A stretch of 64,000 nucleotides of DNA, taken from WRGA01 sp031553395. Its GTDB lineage: Bacteria > Bacteroidota > Bacteroidia > Bacteroidales > WRGA01. Numbering within the stretch: the stretch's first letter is position 1; each line of letters begins with the position of its first letter. The notes beneath the pieces were generated by a model. It searched no databases. It was given only the letters and a program-made list of their open reading frames with translations, and was not told the origin of the DNA. The stretch is from NCBI GenBank assembly GCA_031553395.1, contig JAVBLR010000017.1, positions 39,800-103,799 on the forward strand, written 5' to 3'. The translations under genes and the position numbers were made by a program. This document shows positions 43,575 to 52,360 of this stretch, piece after piece.

Positions 43575-44585
43575 ATGGAATACAGGTTAAATAAATATAT
43601 TAGTGGTTCGGGATATTGTTCCAGAAGGGATGCCGACAGGTTTATCGAAAATGGAAATGTAACTGTCAATGGCAAACGGGCAACTATTGGTATGCGAGTA
43701 TTGCCGGGGCAAAAGGTGAAGGTAAATGGCGAATTAATTCAACATGAAATTGAGCCTGTATATATTGCTTTTAATAAACCGGTTGGTGTGGTAAGTACTA
43801 CCGATACACATGAAAAAGGGAATATCGTTAATTTTATTAGCCATGAACAGCGTATTTTTCCTATTGGCCGCTTGGATAAAGATTCACAAGGATTGATTTT
43901 GCTTACGAATGATGGTGATATTGTTAATAAAATCCTCAGGGTAGGAAATAATCATAAAAAGGAATATATCGTAAAGGTAAATAGACCCATCACAAAGGAT
44001 TTTATTACGCGAATGTCGCAAGGTGTTCCTATTTTAGACCGTGTTACACGTGGATGCGAGATTGTGGAGATTAATCCTTTTACATTTCAAATATCACTTG
44101 TTCAGGGATTAAACCGGCAAATACGCCGTATGTGCGAATATTTCGATTATGAAGTTGTCAAATTGGAACGTATTCAGGTAATGAATATCAAGTTGGGCAA
44201 TTTGGGACAAGGCAATTGGAGAAATCTTACTGAAGCCGAACTCGAAGGCTTATTTGATTTATTGGAAGAATCGAAAAGCGTAGCCGAATCCAAACGGGTT
44301 GCAAATAGCAACAAAGCGATGAATAAAGCGTTGAATGAACTCGATATCAGGACAGATTATCGCAAGGCAACCAGTGTGGCAAAACAACCAAAGAAAGCAA
44401 AAAGCAATTTCGATGCAAAATCATCTTTTTCTAAAAGAGAGGTAGATGAGACCGAAAAACCGAGAATTCAAAAGAAGAAAAAAACATCAACCGGCCCACG
44501 TATTGGAAAATCAAAACCGGCAAAAAGTAAATCGCAACCTCAAGTAAAAAAGACAACTCCTTCTCCAAGAAGAGGTAAGAGGTAA
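43575..44585 (+). CDS. rluF: 23S rRNA pseudouridine synthase, RluF type
   Basis: 336 residues from ATG 43575. An S4 RNA-binding domain (RLNKYISGSGYCSRRDADRF, about residues 3-60) precedes the pseudouridine synthase domain: catalytic Asp in IFPIGRLDKDSQGLILLTN, then NHKKEYIVKVNRPITKDFI and LVQGLNRQIRRMCEYFDYEV. RluF modifies U2604 (and U2605) of 23S rRNA. The C-terminal 90 residues are Lys/Ser/Pro-rich and probably disordered, common in Bacteroidota homologues. The promoter at 43527 fixes the start. Confidence 0.92.
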   Translation: MEYRLNKYISGSGYCSRRDADRFIENGNVTVNGKRATIGMRVLPGQKVKVNGELIQHEIEPVYIAFNKPVGVVSTTDTHEKGNIVNFISHEQRIFPIGRLDKDSQGLILLTNDGDIVNKILRVGNNHKKEYIVKVNRPITKDFITRMSQGVPILDRVTRGCEIVEINPFTFQISLVQGLNRQIRRMCEYFDYEVVKLERIQVMNIKLGNLGQGNWRNLTEAELEGLFDLLEESKSVAESKRVANSNKAMNKALNELDIRTDYRKATSVAKQPKKAKSNFDAKSSFSKREVDETEKPRIQKKKKTSTGPRIGKSKPAKSKSQPQVKKTTPSPRRGKR

Positions 44586-44670
44586 TTTCGTTTATTTATT
44601 CGCAATATTTAATCACTAAAGTATTACCTTGTTTATCCATAAATAAGAGCAGGGTGTTTTTTCCATTAAT

Positions 44671-44889
44671 CTATTCAACATTTACAATATCCATTAATTT
44701 TACATTTAATACTTGACTAATGGTGTACAGAGTTCCGATTGTTGGATTAGTTCTTCCTTTTTCAATTCTTATCAGATTATTGTATTCTATATCAATTTTA
44801 TCAGCGAATTCCTGTAAGGATAGGTTTTTTTCTTCTCTTACTTCTCTGATTTTCAATCCTATTTTCTTGAATAGTTCTTCTTTGTTCAT
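44671..44889 (-). CDS. XRE-family small DNA-binding regulator
   Basis: 72 residues, a single helix-turn-helix domain: IGLKIREVREEKNLSLQEFA, DKIDIEYNNLIRIEKGRTNP, TIGTLYTISQVLNVKLMDIV. No sensor domain. It is likely a repressor. Two ATCATnnATGAT inverted boxes (44898-44909, 44948-44959) lie just upstream and are candidate self-operators. Confidence 0.92.
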   Translation of the reverse strand: MNKEELFKKIGLKIREVREEKNLSLQEFADKIDIEYNNLIRIEKGRTNPTIGTLYTISQVLNVKLMDIVNVE

Positions 44890-44897
44890 AAAATTCT

Positions 44898-44909
44898 ATC
44901 ATAAATGAT
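44898..44909. promoter_or_regulatory. XRE operator candidate, box 1
   Basis: ATCAT-aa-ATGAT, 9 nt before the XRE start codon. A near-identical box lies in the palindrome at 44948-44959, exactly 50 bp away. Confidence 0.55.
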
Positions 44910-44929
44910 TATAAACAAAGAAAATTGTT

Positions 44930-44937
44930 TACTTTTG
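44930..44937 (+). promoter_or_regulatory. plus-strand -7 element entering the palindrome
   Basis: TACTTTTG fits TAnnTTTG; -33 is ATT rather than TTG. Transcription would begin inside the 42-bp palindrome. No gene follows until 45310. Confidence 0.35.
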
Positions 44938-44974
44938 CACCAATGCAATCATATATGATTGCATTGGTGCAAAA
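44933..44974. other. perfect 42-bp palindrome containing operator box 2
   Basis: Each half is TTTTGCACCAATGCAATCAT plus A. The centre is ATCATATATGAT (44948-44959). No mismatch occurs over 42 bp, and an A-tract follows. It could be an operator, a hairpin, or both. The rest of the 335-nt gap to 45309 has a modest GGCAAA...TTTGCC hairpin (about 45055-45097) and no gene. Confidence 0.85.
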
Positions 44975-45309
44975 AAAAGGCTGAAAAAACTTCTCTAAGT
45001 GTGATGTAAACGCAGATTATATAAAGTAATTTATTTATCCTTTTATTTTTAAATGGGCAAATCTACCTTTGGGCTTAATCCAATTGATAGGTTTGCCTTA
45101 TTTTTGGTATTTTGGTTTTTGTATAATGTATATGACTATCTTTTAAAATACATTAAAAAAATTAACAAATTTAGCAAACAATAATACCTTGATAAATGTT
45201 AATACTATAATTTAAGCCGATTAGATAAAAAAGTATAAAACAAGTGTGTTATTTAGATTTCAATTCATTAGTTTTTAAAGTATTATCAATTAATCAATAA
45301 TTTATTGTA

Positions 45310-46515
45310 ATGATGACAATTATACAAAAAAGGCATTACCTTATAATTCTGTTTATATGTATATGTTTCATGTACAGTGCTACATCTAATGTAGCTCATG
45401 CTCAGTTTAGTAAGGTTTCGTCAAAGAGTTTCAAAGACAGCTTGGATAATAAGTTCGATATGAGCGATTATATTATTGATGCTCATGGATTTGTGCCAGT
45501 TCCGGCAATTGTTACGGAACAAGCTCTTGGAGGCTTTGGTGGAGCTTTAGCGCCTATCTTCTTGACAAAAAGACCTCCTATTGTTGATACGATAAAAGGA
45601 AAACCGGTTTACACTCCCGTTATGCCGAACATTACTGGAGGAGCTGGCTTCTATACGGCAAATAAAACATGGGGGATAGGTCTTGGGCATAATGGCACAT
45701 ATATAAAGCATCAGATTAGATATCGTATAATGGGTGCTTATGCAAATGTCAATATGAACTTTTATCGGGACTTTATGGGAGAAAGCGACCATGAATTCAA
45801 CTTCAATTTCAAAACGATTCCGGCATTGGCATTTGCAATGAAGCGTATTGGGCATACGGATTTGTATATTGGCGCTCAATACCTTTTTATGTATACAGAG
45901 GTTAATCCCGACTTTGGATTGAATATTGATAAAAGCAAATTAGAAGAACTTTTTCATTTTGATAATACATCAATTATCAGCCAGTTAGGAATCATTGCCG
46001 AGTTTGACAACCGGGATAATATGTTTACTCCGAATAAAGGTGTTAAAGTGCATTTTGATGCAGGATATAGCGGAAGTGTTTGGGGTAGTGATTATAACTA
46101 TTGGAGGATGAATTATTATGCATATATGTATAAACCCATTTTGCATAATTTAATTGGAGGACTGAGGATCGATGGGCAACAAGCCTTTGATTCTCCTCCG
46201 TTCTATATGCTTCCTTATATTGATATGAGAGGAGTTGAGGCTGAACGTTACCAAGGTAATGCAGATATACTTACAGAAGCCGAATTACGTTGGGATATTG
46301 TTCCGCGCTGGAGTGTGCTTGGATTTGGAGGTGTTGGAAAAGCCTTTGATAAATGGAGCGAATTTGGCAGTGCCGATTGGGTATACAGTTATGGAATAGG
46401 GGGTAGATATTTGCTTGCCCGAAAATTCGGATTACGTGTAGGTGTCGATTTAGCGAAAGGTCCAGACAACCAATGGGGATACTATATCGTTTTCGGTAGT
46501 TCGTGGTTGAAGTAA
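45310..46515 (+). CDS. BamA/TamA-family outer-membrane barrel protein
   Basis: 401 residues. A signal peptide (about residues 1-32, ending SNVAHAQ) is followed directly by a barrel, with no POTRA repeats. Landmarks: GFVPVPAIVTEQALGGFGGA, GAGFYTANKTWGIGLGHNGT, AEFDNRDNMFTPNKGVKVHF and the closing GGRYLLARKFGLRVGVDLAK with WGYYIVFGSSWLK. Similar proteins are called surface antigen D15-like. Function unknown; possibly an outer-membrane enzyme or channel. It is followed by a terminator at 46607. Confidence 0.88.
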   Translation: MMTIIQKRHYLIILFICICFMYSATSNVAHAQFSKVSSKSFKDSLDNKFDMSDYIIDAHGFVPVPAIVTEQALGGFGGALAPIFLTKRPPIVDTIKGKPVYTPVMPNITGGAGFYTANKTWGIGLGHNGTYIKHQIRYRIMGAYANVNMNFYRDFMGESDHEFNFNFKTIPALAFAMKRIGHTDLYIGAQYLFMYTEVNPDFGLNIDKSKLEELFHFDNTSIISQLGIIAEFDNRDNMFTPNKGVKVHFDAGYSGSVWGSDYNYWRMNYYAYMYKPILHNLIGGLRIDGQQAFDSPPFYMLPYIDMRGVEAERYQGNADILTEAELRWDIVPRWSVLGFGGVGKAFDKWSEFGSADWVYSYGIGGRYLLARKFGLRVGVDLAKGPDNQWGYYIVFGSSWLK

Positions 46516-46555
46516 ATAATCGTAATAATAAGTAATCAATTAATTAACTTTTTAC

Positions 46556-46579
46556 TACCTTTGCTCATGTCGTACTTTT
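46556..46579 (+). promoter_or_regulatory. two -7-like motifs before a terminator
   Basis: TACCTTTG (46556-46563) and TACTTTTG (46572-46579). Either would give a transcript that meets the hairpin at 46607 within 25-45 nt, so this may be a tiny RNA or an attenuated leader of the NfeD gene. Confidence 0.4.
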
Positions 46580-46606
46580 GAAAGTGGCATGATGAATTTA
46601 TAATAA

Positions 46607-46640
46607 AGAGCCACTTCTTTTGGAGTGGCTCTCGTTTTTG
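46607..46640 (+). terminator. intrinsic terminator
   Basis: Perfect 9-bp stem AGAGCCACT, 8-nt loop, AGTGGCTCT, then CGTTTTTG and an AT tract. It closes the barrel gene or the short unit starting at 46556. Confidence 0.85.
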
Positions 46641-46664
46641 TTATTTTTTAATTGTAATATCTGA

Positions 46665-47135
46665 ATGGAAATTTTCATAGTTGCTTTATTAATGGTTATT
46701 GCCATAGGGCTATTAATCCTAGAAATATTTTTTCTGCCGGGAACTACGATTGCCGGAATTACGGGGGCAATATTTGCGGGAGTAGGACTTTGGTATGCTT
46801 ATTCTCGTCTTGGAATTGCAGGTGGAAATATATCTTTACTTGCATCAGGAATTGCATTTGGAGGTGTTTTCTTGTGGATGATGAAATCCGGAGCATTAAA
46901 TAAAGTAGCATTGAATGAAGAAATTGACTCAAAAGTCGAAGGTATCGAGAAAGATAAGATCAAACCGGGAGACAAAGGAATTACTTTATCCCGTGTAAAT
47001 CCGATAGGAAAAGCCCGTATTAATGACGAAACTGTTGAAGTTAAATCGACAGGAGATTTTATTGATGAAAATATTCCGATTGTGGTAATAAAGGTGTATG
47101 CGACAAATGTATTGATAGAGCCTTTAGAAAAGTAA
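46665..47135 (+). CDS. NfeD-family membrane protein
   Basis: 156 residues. Membrane helices at about 3-25 (IFIVALLMVIAIGLLILEIF), 30-48 and 52-72; then a soluble OB-fold domain (GDKGITLSRVNPIGKARIND, then ETVEVKSTGDFIDENIPI, VVIKVYATNVLIEPL). NfeD proteins work with stomatin/flotillin-like partners in membrane quality control; no such partner is in the window. The short form without the ClpP-like protease domain. Confidence 0.9.
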   Translation: MEIFIVALLMVIAIGLLILEIFFLPGTTIAGITGAIFAGVGLWYAYSRLGIAGGNISLLASGIAFGGVFLWMMKSGALNKVALNEEIDSKVEGIEKDKIKPGDKGITLSRVNPIGKARINDETVEVKSTGDFIDENIPIVVIKVYATNVLIEPLEK

Positions 47136-47187
47136 AGTAACACAAAAATGTAATTTAGGATTATAGCAATTTATTCGATATAAATTA

Positions 47188-48204
47188 ATGCAAAAACAAC
47201 CACTCTTAGGAAAAACATTAACCGAATTAAAAGAAATAGCTTTGTCATTAGGCATGCCTTCTTTTGCAGCCAAGCAGATAGCAGATTGGCTCTATAAAAA
47301 GAAAGTCAGCCAAATTGATGAAATGCACAACCTTTCCATAAAACATCGAACCAAATTATCTGAAATATACGAAATCGGATGTTTTCCTCCCATAGATTCT
47401 CAGAAATCGACAGATGGTACTATTAAATACCTTTTCCAAACTCAGAATAATAAATTAATCGAGTCGGTATATATTCCTGATAACGAAAGGGCTACACTTT
47501 GTGTTTCGTCCCAAGTCGGATGCAAGATGAATTGTGTCTTTTGCATGACAGGAAAACAAGGTTTTTCGGGGAATCTATCTTCGGGAGAAATTATTAATCA
47601 GATTCAATCCATTCCAGAATCAGACAAATTGACGAATATTGTTTTTATGGGAATGGGCGAACCGTTGGATAATACAAACGAAGTATTCAATGCATTGGAA
47701 ATCCTTACTTCGGATTATGGATATGCGTGGAGTCCACGGCGAATAACGCTTTCAACAATCGGATTGAAAAAGGAAATCGACAAACTTTTAGTTGAAACCG
47801 ATTGCCATATTGCCATTAGTTTGCATTCACCTTTTCATGAAGAAAGACTTTCATTAATGTCAATAGAAAAGGCAAATCCGATCAAAGAAATTTTGGAAAA
47901 ACTGAAAGAATACGATTTTAGTAAACAACGCCGCCTTTCATTTGAATATATTTTATTTAAAGGAGTAAATGACAACCTCTTTCATGCTAAAGAACTGGCC
48001 AAAATTCTTTCAGGGATTCATTGCAGGGTGAATTTAATTCGTTTTCACCGTATTCCGGATGTTGATTTGGAAAGTCCGGATATGCAAACCATCGAAGCAT
48101 TTCAAAATTATTTAACACGAAAAGGTATTATTTGTACATTACGAAAATCAAGAGGCGAGGATATTTTTGCAGCTTGCGGAATGTTAAGCGGCATTAAAAG
48201 TTAA
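47188..48204 (+). CDS. rlmN: 23S rRNA (adenine-2503-C2)-methyltransferase
   Basis: 338 residues. The radical SAM cluster is C112-x3-C116-x2-C119 (VGCKMNCVFCMTGKQGF); GEIINQIQSI, VFMGMGEPLDNTNEV and SPRRITLSTIGLKKEI follow. A conserved C-terminal cysteine lies in IFAACGML. RlmN methylates A2503 of 23S rRNA and also A37 of some tRNAs. The gene stands after nfeD by 52 nt. Confidence 0.96.
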   Translation: MQKQPLLGKTLTELKEIALSLGMPSFAAKQIADWLYKKKVSQIDEMHNLSIKHRTKLSEIYEIGCFPPIDSQKSTDGTIKYLFQTQNNKLIESVYIPDNERATLCVSSQVGCKMNCVFCMTGKQGFSGNLSSGEIINQIQSIPESDKLTNIVFMGMGEPLDNTNEVFNALEILTSDYGYAWSPRRITLSTIGLKKEIDKLLVETDCHIAISLHSPFHEERLSLMSIEKANPIKEILEKLKEYDFSKQRRLSFEYILFKGVNDNLFHAKELAKILSGIHCRVNLIRFHRIPDVDLESPDMQTIEAFQNYLTRKGIICTLRKSRGEDIFAACGMLSGIKS

Positions 48205-48263
48205 AAATTAAGAAATAATATTCGGCATTAGCCAATTAAGAGTTTAGAACTAAGAATGAAATG

Positions 48264-48271
48264 TACTTTTG
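48264..48271 (+). promoter_or_regulatory. candidate -7 element for pdxA
   Basis: TACTTTTG, 65 nt before the pdxA ATG, within a small GTAC-tttt-GTAC symmetry. No TTG at -33. Confidence 0.4.
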
Positions 48272-48335
48272 TACAGAAAATTCATACATCATAACTGATT
48301 GATAGATAATTAAAAGAGAACTCAATAATAAACTT

Positions 48336-49439
48336 ATGGAAGATTATAAAATTAAAATAGGAATTACACACGGAGATATTAATGGAATAGGGTATGAAGT
48401 TATTCTGAAAATGCTTTCTGAGCCTCGTATTGTAGAGATTTGTACCCCAATTATTTACGGGTCTTCCAAAGTGGCTGCTTATCACCGTAAAGCATTGGAT
48501 ATGGAAATGGTTAACCTCAATATAATCAATAAAGCCGAAGATGCCAATTCAAAACGAATAAATATAATCAATTGCGTGGATGAAGAAGTAAAAGTTGAGC
48601 TTGGAAAATCGACATCTATTGCAGGCCAGGCTTCTTTTTTGGCTATTGAGAAAGCATCTGAAGATTATAAACGTGGGTTGATTGATGCAATTGTTACAGC
48701 TCCGATTAATAAGAATAATATCCAATCTGAAAATTTTAAATTTCCCGGACATACAGAATATTTTCAGGAAAAATTTGCGACGAATGAAAGGGCGTTAATG
48801 TTGATGGCAACCGAAACATTGAAAGTCGGATTGGTTACTACGCACATTCCTATTTCGGAAGTTCCCAAACATATTACGAAGGATAATATTCGTGCAAAAA
48901 TACGGGATTTCGAAAATTGCCTGAAACAAGATTTTGGAATTCTGAAACCCCGGATTGCAGTATTAGGGTTAAACCCTCATGCCGGAGATGATGGCGTTAT
49001 TGGAAAAGAAGAAATAGAAGTAATCAAACCTGTTATAGAAGAATTACAGAACAAAAGCATTTTGTGTTACGGGCCTTTTGCTGCGGATGGATTTTTCGGT
49101 TCGGAAAATTACCGGATGTACGATGGTATTTTGGCTATGTATCACGATCAGGGATTGATTCCTTTTAAAACGTTGGAAATGGAAAATGGCGTTAATTACA
49201 GTGCTTGTCTGCCTATTATCCGCACATCACCTGATCATGGAACGGCTTATGATATTGCCGGAGCGAACAAGGCATCGGAGACTTCTATGCGCCAAGCTCT
49301 GTATATGGCGATTGATATTTTCAAGAACAGGCAACAATATGAGCAAATACATGCAAATCCGTTGAAAAAACAGTATTATGACAAAGGACACGACACGGAT
49401 GTCAGTTCAATTGTGAGTAACGAAAAAGAGGATATTTAG
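48336..49439 (+). CDS. pdxA: 4-hydroxythreonine-4-phosphate dehydrogenase
   Basis: 367 residues, the slightly long Bacteroidota form. GITHGDINGIGYEVILKMLS is the N-terminal motif; IVTAPINKNNIQSENFKFPG and HTEYFQEKF give the metal/substrate region; AVLGLNPHAGDDGVIGKEE and MYHDQGLIPFKTLEME plus RTSPDHGTAYDIAGANKA complete the signature. It oxidises 4-phosphohydroxythreonine with NAD in the deoxyxylulose-dependent vitamin B6 pathway. Other pathway genes are not in the window. Confidence 0.96.
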   Translation: MEDYKIKIGITHGDINGIGYEVILKMLSEPRIVEICTPIIYGSSKVAAYHRKALDMEMVNLNIINKAEDANSKRINIINCVDEEVKVELGKSTSIAGQASFLAIEKASEDYKRGLIDAIVTAPINKNNIQSENFKFPGHTEYFQEKFATNERALMLMATETLKVGLVTTHIPISEVPKHITKDNIRAKIRDFENCLKQDFGILKPRIAVLGLNPHAGDDGVIGKEEIEVIKPVIEELQNKSILCYGPFAADGFFGSENYRMYDGILAMYHDQGLIPFKTLEMENGVNYSACLPIIRTSPDHGTAYDIAGANKASETSMRQALYMAIDIFKNRQQYEQIHANPLKKQYYDKGHDTDVSSIVSNEKEDI

Positions 49440-49445
49440 TTTTAG

Positions 49446-49490
49446 AATAAAGAAGTTACCGGAAGTTATCTGAAGTTACCGGAATACTTT
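49446..49490. repeat. decamer tandem repeat, GAAGTTACCG type
   Basis: Three units with period 10 (GAAGTTACCG, GAAGTTATCT, GAAGTTACCG) after the pdxA stop. No clear inverted partner. Confidence 0.65.
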
Positions 49491-49539
49491 TTAGAATCTT
49501 AATTGAATAAATACCGTTTAATATTTTATCAAAATTTTG

Positions 49540-50499
49540 ATGGAAAAACCGTTTGTAGTAGGTATTGATATTGGTGGAACCGGAACCGTTTTCGGAATAG
49601 TTGATAGTATAGGAAACATTGTGTCAAAAGGTTCAATACCAACAGTAAAGCATGCAGATATAAATTCGTATATCGATGAATTATATGAAGCTATAGCTGA
49701 ACAGATGGTTAAACTTGGCGGACTTGAGAAAATCAGTGGTATAGGAGTTGGTTCTCCATGTGGTAATTTCAATTCGGGTACTATAGAAAATGCCGTAAAT
49801 TTGCCATGGAGAGGAACAATCCGGTTTTCCGAACTTATGAAGGATAAGTTCTCTATCGATACTGTTATTACAAATGATGCAAATGTTGCAGCTATCGGCG
49901 AAATGAAATTCGGTGTGGCCAAAGACATAAAGAATTTTATTATGATAACGTTGGGCACAGGCGTTGGAAGTTGCATTGTGTCGGATGGCAAAATTATATA
50001 TGGGGAAAATAACTTGGCCGGGGAATTAGGCCATATTTGCATAGATCGAAATGGACGCTCATGTGGCTGTGGCAGAAAAGGTTGCCTCGAAACATACACT
50101 TCTGCTACAGGTGTAGTGCGTACTGCGCGTGAAATGTTGTTTGCTACAAGTAAAGATAGTTTACTACGCAATATACCTATTGAATGTATTACTTCAGAGG
50201 ATATTTACAATGCTGCTGTCAACGGAGATGAAATAGCCAAAGAAATATTCGAATATACGGGCAGAATATTAGGTGAATCTTTTTCTGATTTTGTAGCCTT
50301 TACCGACCCGAAAGCAATTGTTCTTTTCGGTGGACTCACTAATGCCGGAGATCTACTCTATCAACCGATTGTTGAGCATATGGAGAAAAATCTATTATTC
50401 CTATGGAAAGGCAAAGTGGATGTGTTATTTTCGGAATTAAAAGAAGATAATGCACCTATTTTGGGAGCTGCTGCTTTGGCATGGGAGTTTGCTTGTTAA
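49540..50499 (+). CDS. ROK-family sugar kinase (glucokinase-like)
   Basis: 319 residues from ATG 49540 (the codon before it is TTG). Phosphate-1 motif GIDIGGTGTVFGIVD; catalytic region ITNDANVAAIGEMKFG; LGTGVGSCIVSDGKI; ROK zinc motif GHICIDRNGRSCGCGRKGCL (Cys-x-Cys-x4-Cys with upstream His); C-terminal VLFGGLTNAGDLLYQ. No DNA-binding domain, so it is a kinase rather than a repressor. Probably phosphorylates glucose or a related hexose. Confidence 0.93.
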   Translation: MEKPFVVGIDIGGTGTVFGIVDSIGNIVSKGSIPTVKHADINSYIDELYEAIAEQMVKLGGLEKISGIGVGSPCGNFNSGTIENAVNLPWRGTIRFSELMKDKFSIDTVITNDANVAAIGEMKFGVAKDIKNFIMITLGTGVGSCIVSDGKIIYGENNLAGELGHICIDRNGRSCGCGRKGCLETYTSATGVVRTAREMLFATSKDSLLRNIPIECITSEDIYNAAVNGDEIAKEIFEYTGRILGESFSDFVAFTDPKAIVLFGGLTNAGDLLYQPIVEHMEKNLLFLWKGKVDVLFSELKEDNAPILGAAALAWEFAC

Positions 50500-50616
50500 T
50501 GCATATGCTACTTCATTACCACATGGTACATCTACGGAAGTAGGATAAGGTATTATATTTAAGTTTATTCAATCTCTTTTTCATATTTTTTGTATCTCAA
50601 ACATTATTATAAATTA

Positions 50617-51495
50617 ATGAAAGATTCGATTGCTTATCTGCCTGGCAACAAACAAGAAGATTTAAATTTTCTTGTTAAAGAGATATTAAGCCGATTACCT
50701 CAGACAGAGTTTATTATCCTGTACGGCAGTTATGCAAGAGATAATTATGTTCGGCGTGGAGTAAGAGTCGAACATGGTATTCCTACCGTCAAAATATCCG
50801 ATTACGATATATTGGTAATAACAAGCGGCGTTAATAATAAAAAAGCGGAAACCGTCTTGGATAATGTCGAAGATTTATTTTTTGCCAATAAAGATTTTGA
50901 TCGCGACACACCCGTTCAATTCATTAATGACGACATCAAGATATTCAACAAAGCGATTAAAGAAAGCCGTTATTTTTACACACAGATTAAGCAGGAAGGA
51001 ATTATTCTGTATGACAGCGGAAAGCATAAATTGGCTCGCCGACGCAAACTGAATTTTAACGAAATCAAACAACAGGCACAAGAGTATTTTGATGAAAAGT
51101 TTGAAACTGCAAATGATTTTTTGAGAAGTGCTAAATATGATATAAAAGATGAAAAATATAAAATGTGCTCATTTCATCTTCATCAAGCCTGTGAAAACTA
51201 TTACTATTCCATTCGATTGACATTTACCTTACGAAGTAATAAACAACATAATCTTTCCAAATTATCCTCTTCTGTAAGGCGATATTCCGATGATCTGGGA
51301 AATGTATTTCCACAAAATACTCCCGAAGAAAAACGGTTATTCGCACTGCTGAAAGCGGCGTATGTAGAAGCACGGTACAATCCGCATTTTGTCGTAACCA
51401 AAGAAGATATCGATACTATTATTCCAAAAGTGGAATTATTGAGAGATATTACCGAACGAATTTGTAAGGCAAAAATCAAGGAATACGGAGAATAG
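50617..51495 (+). CDS. nucleotidyltransferase-HEPN fusion protein
   Basis: 292 residues from ATG 50617. N-terminal minimal nucleotidyltransferase: FIILYGSYARDNYVRRGVRV with the catalytic pair in KISDYDILVITSG, and a third acidic site near TPVQFINDDIKIF. The C-terminal HEPN domain (about residues 145-290) contains MCSFHLHQACENYYYSIRLT, RSNKQHNLSKL (an R-x4-H-like motif) and AAYVEARYNPHF. In two-gene MNT/HEPN modules the MNT neutralises the HEPN ribonuclease; here they are fused, so it may be self-regulating. No partner gene is seen. Confidence 0.87.
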   Translation: MKDSIAYLPGNKQEDLNFLVKEILSRLPQTEFIILYGSYARDNYVRRGVRVEHGIPTVKISDYDILVITSGVNNKKAETVLDNVEDLFFANKDFDRDTPVQFINDDIKIFNKAIKESRYFYTQIKQEGIILYDSGKHKLARRRKLNFNEIKQQAQEYFDEKFETANDFLRSAKYDIKDEKYKMCSFHLHQACENYYYSIRLTFTLRSNKQHNLSKLSSSVRRYSDDLGNVFPQNTPEEKRLFALLKAAYVEARYNPHFVVTKEDIDTIIPKVELLRDITERICKAKIKEYGE

Positions 51496-51669
51496 ACCAG
51501 ATTTTCGTTATTTCACTGTTAATGGTAGACTCGCTGCGGCGGGCATGCCGTTCGTCCGCTAATTTATTCAAAAGGACTTGTAATCCTAATCTTATAGAAA
51601 TACCATTAAAAACAAATACAGTTTTGTTTTTTACATAATGACAACTCCTGTTGTCGATTGTTATTTTTA

Positions 51670-52254
51670 TTATGAAAGAACTTTCTTCACGTTGTATTCA
51701 TCTTTTAATTCGAAAAATTCATTTTCACTAATTATTTCTTCATCTTTGAGCCAATTCAATCGACCTAAAAATAGATCTTCAGGAATGTTTGCATTGACTA
51801 CTCCATACTTGTTTCTTAAATATGTTCTTGATGTTGCAATAACTTGATGAATAAATTTTAAAACACTCTCTTCGTTTGGGATTGTCCGAAAAAATACTAA
51901 ATTATTTTCTCCTCCTACAAGATAAATGTCATCTTCATGTTTCTTTAGTATATTTATAAGTGCGAGTGTCCACCATATTACAGTGTTTGCAATTGCAGCT
52001 CCTTTCTCTGCTTGTTCAGGTCGTATGAAATGAATAGTCCAAAGAATTATCGGAATTGCTAAACAAATATAAAAGAAGATCTTACCAATAATAGTGGAAT
52101 CAGATTGATAATGTATATTACGTCCGATTTTATCTAATCTGAGTTCATATTTTTGATTTTTGCGTATTGTTTTAGTTTCTATTAAGATTTTGTCAGAGTA
52201 AAGGGTGTATCTCCTTAAACCTAATCCTTTCTTCTGTTCAAATACAACCTTCAT
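51670..52254 (-). CDS. membrane protein of unknown function
   Basis: 194 residues. A beta-rich N-terminus (RYTLYSDKILIETKTIRKNQ) precedes two membrane helices (IFFYICLAIPIILWTIHF; IANTVIWWTLALINILK) and a C-terminal helical domain with FLGRLNWLKDEEIISENEFF, a short helical oligomerisation-like motif often seen at protein C-termini (SHOCT-like). That motif reading is tentative. First of three minus-strand unknowns in a low-GC island. Confidence 0.65.
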   Translation of the reverse strand: MKVVFEQKKGLGLRRYTLYSDKILIETKTIRKNQKYELRLDKIGRNIHYQSDSTIIGKIFFYICLAIPIILWTIHFIRPEQAEKGAAIANTVIWWTLALINILKKHEDDIYLVGGENNLVFFRTIPNEESVLKFIHQVIATSRTYLRNKYGVVNANIPEDLFLGRLNWLKDEEIISENEFFELKDEYNVKKVLS

Positions 52255-52360
52255 ATCTTTTAAAATTTAGTTTATTCATTTTTGACATTTTCACTTCTTG
52301 TTACTTGTTTCAACTTTAATACAATCGCATGGCAGCAAGGATGTATATTATTTTGATTTT

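Noticed and set aside
45055..45097. GGCAAA...TTTGCC hairpin upstream of the barrel gene as a riboswitch
   Set aside because: It matches no aptamer core I know, has a large unstructured loop, and lies over 200 nt from the gene with no terminator alternative.
51573..51587. tRNA-like anticodon stem-loop (AGGA-CTTGTAA-TCCT)
   Set aside because: No acceptor stem, D-arm or T-loop can be built around it; probably chance.
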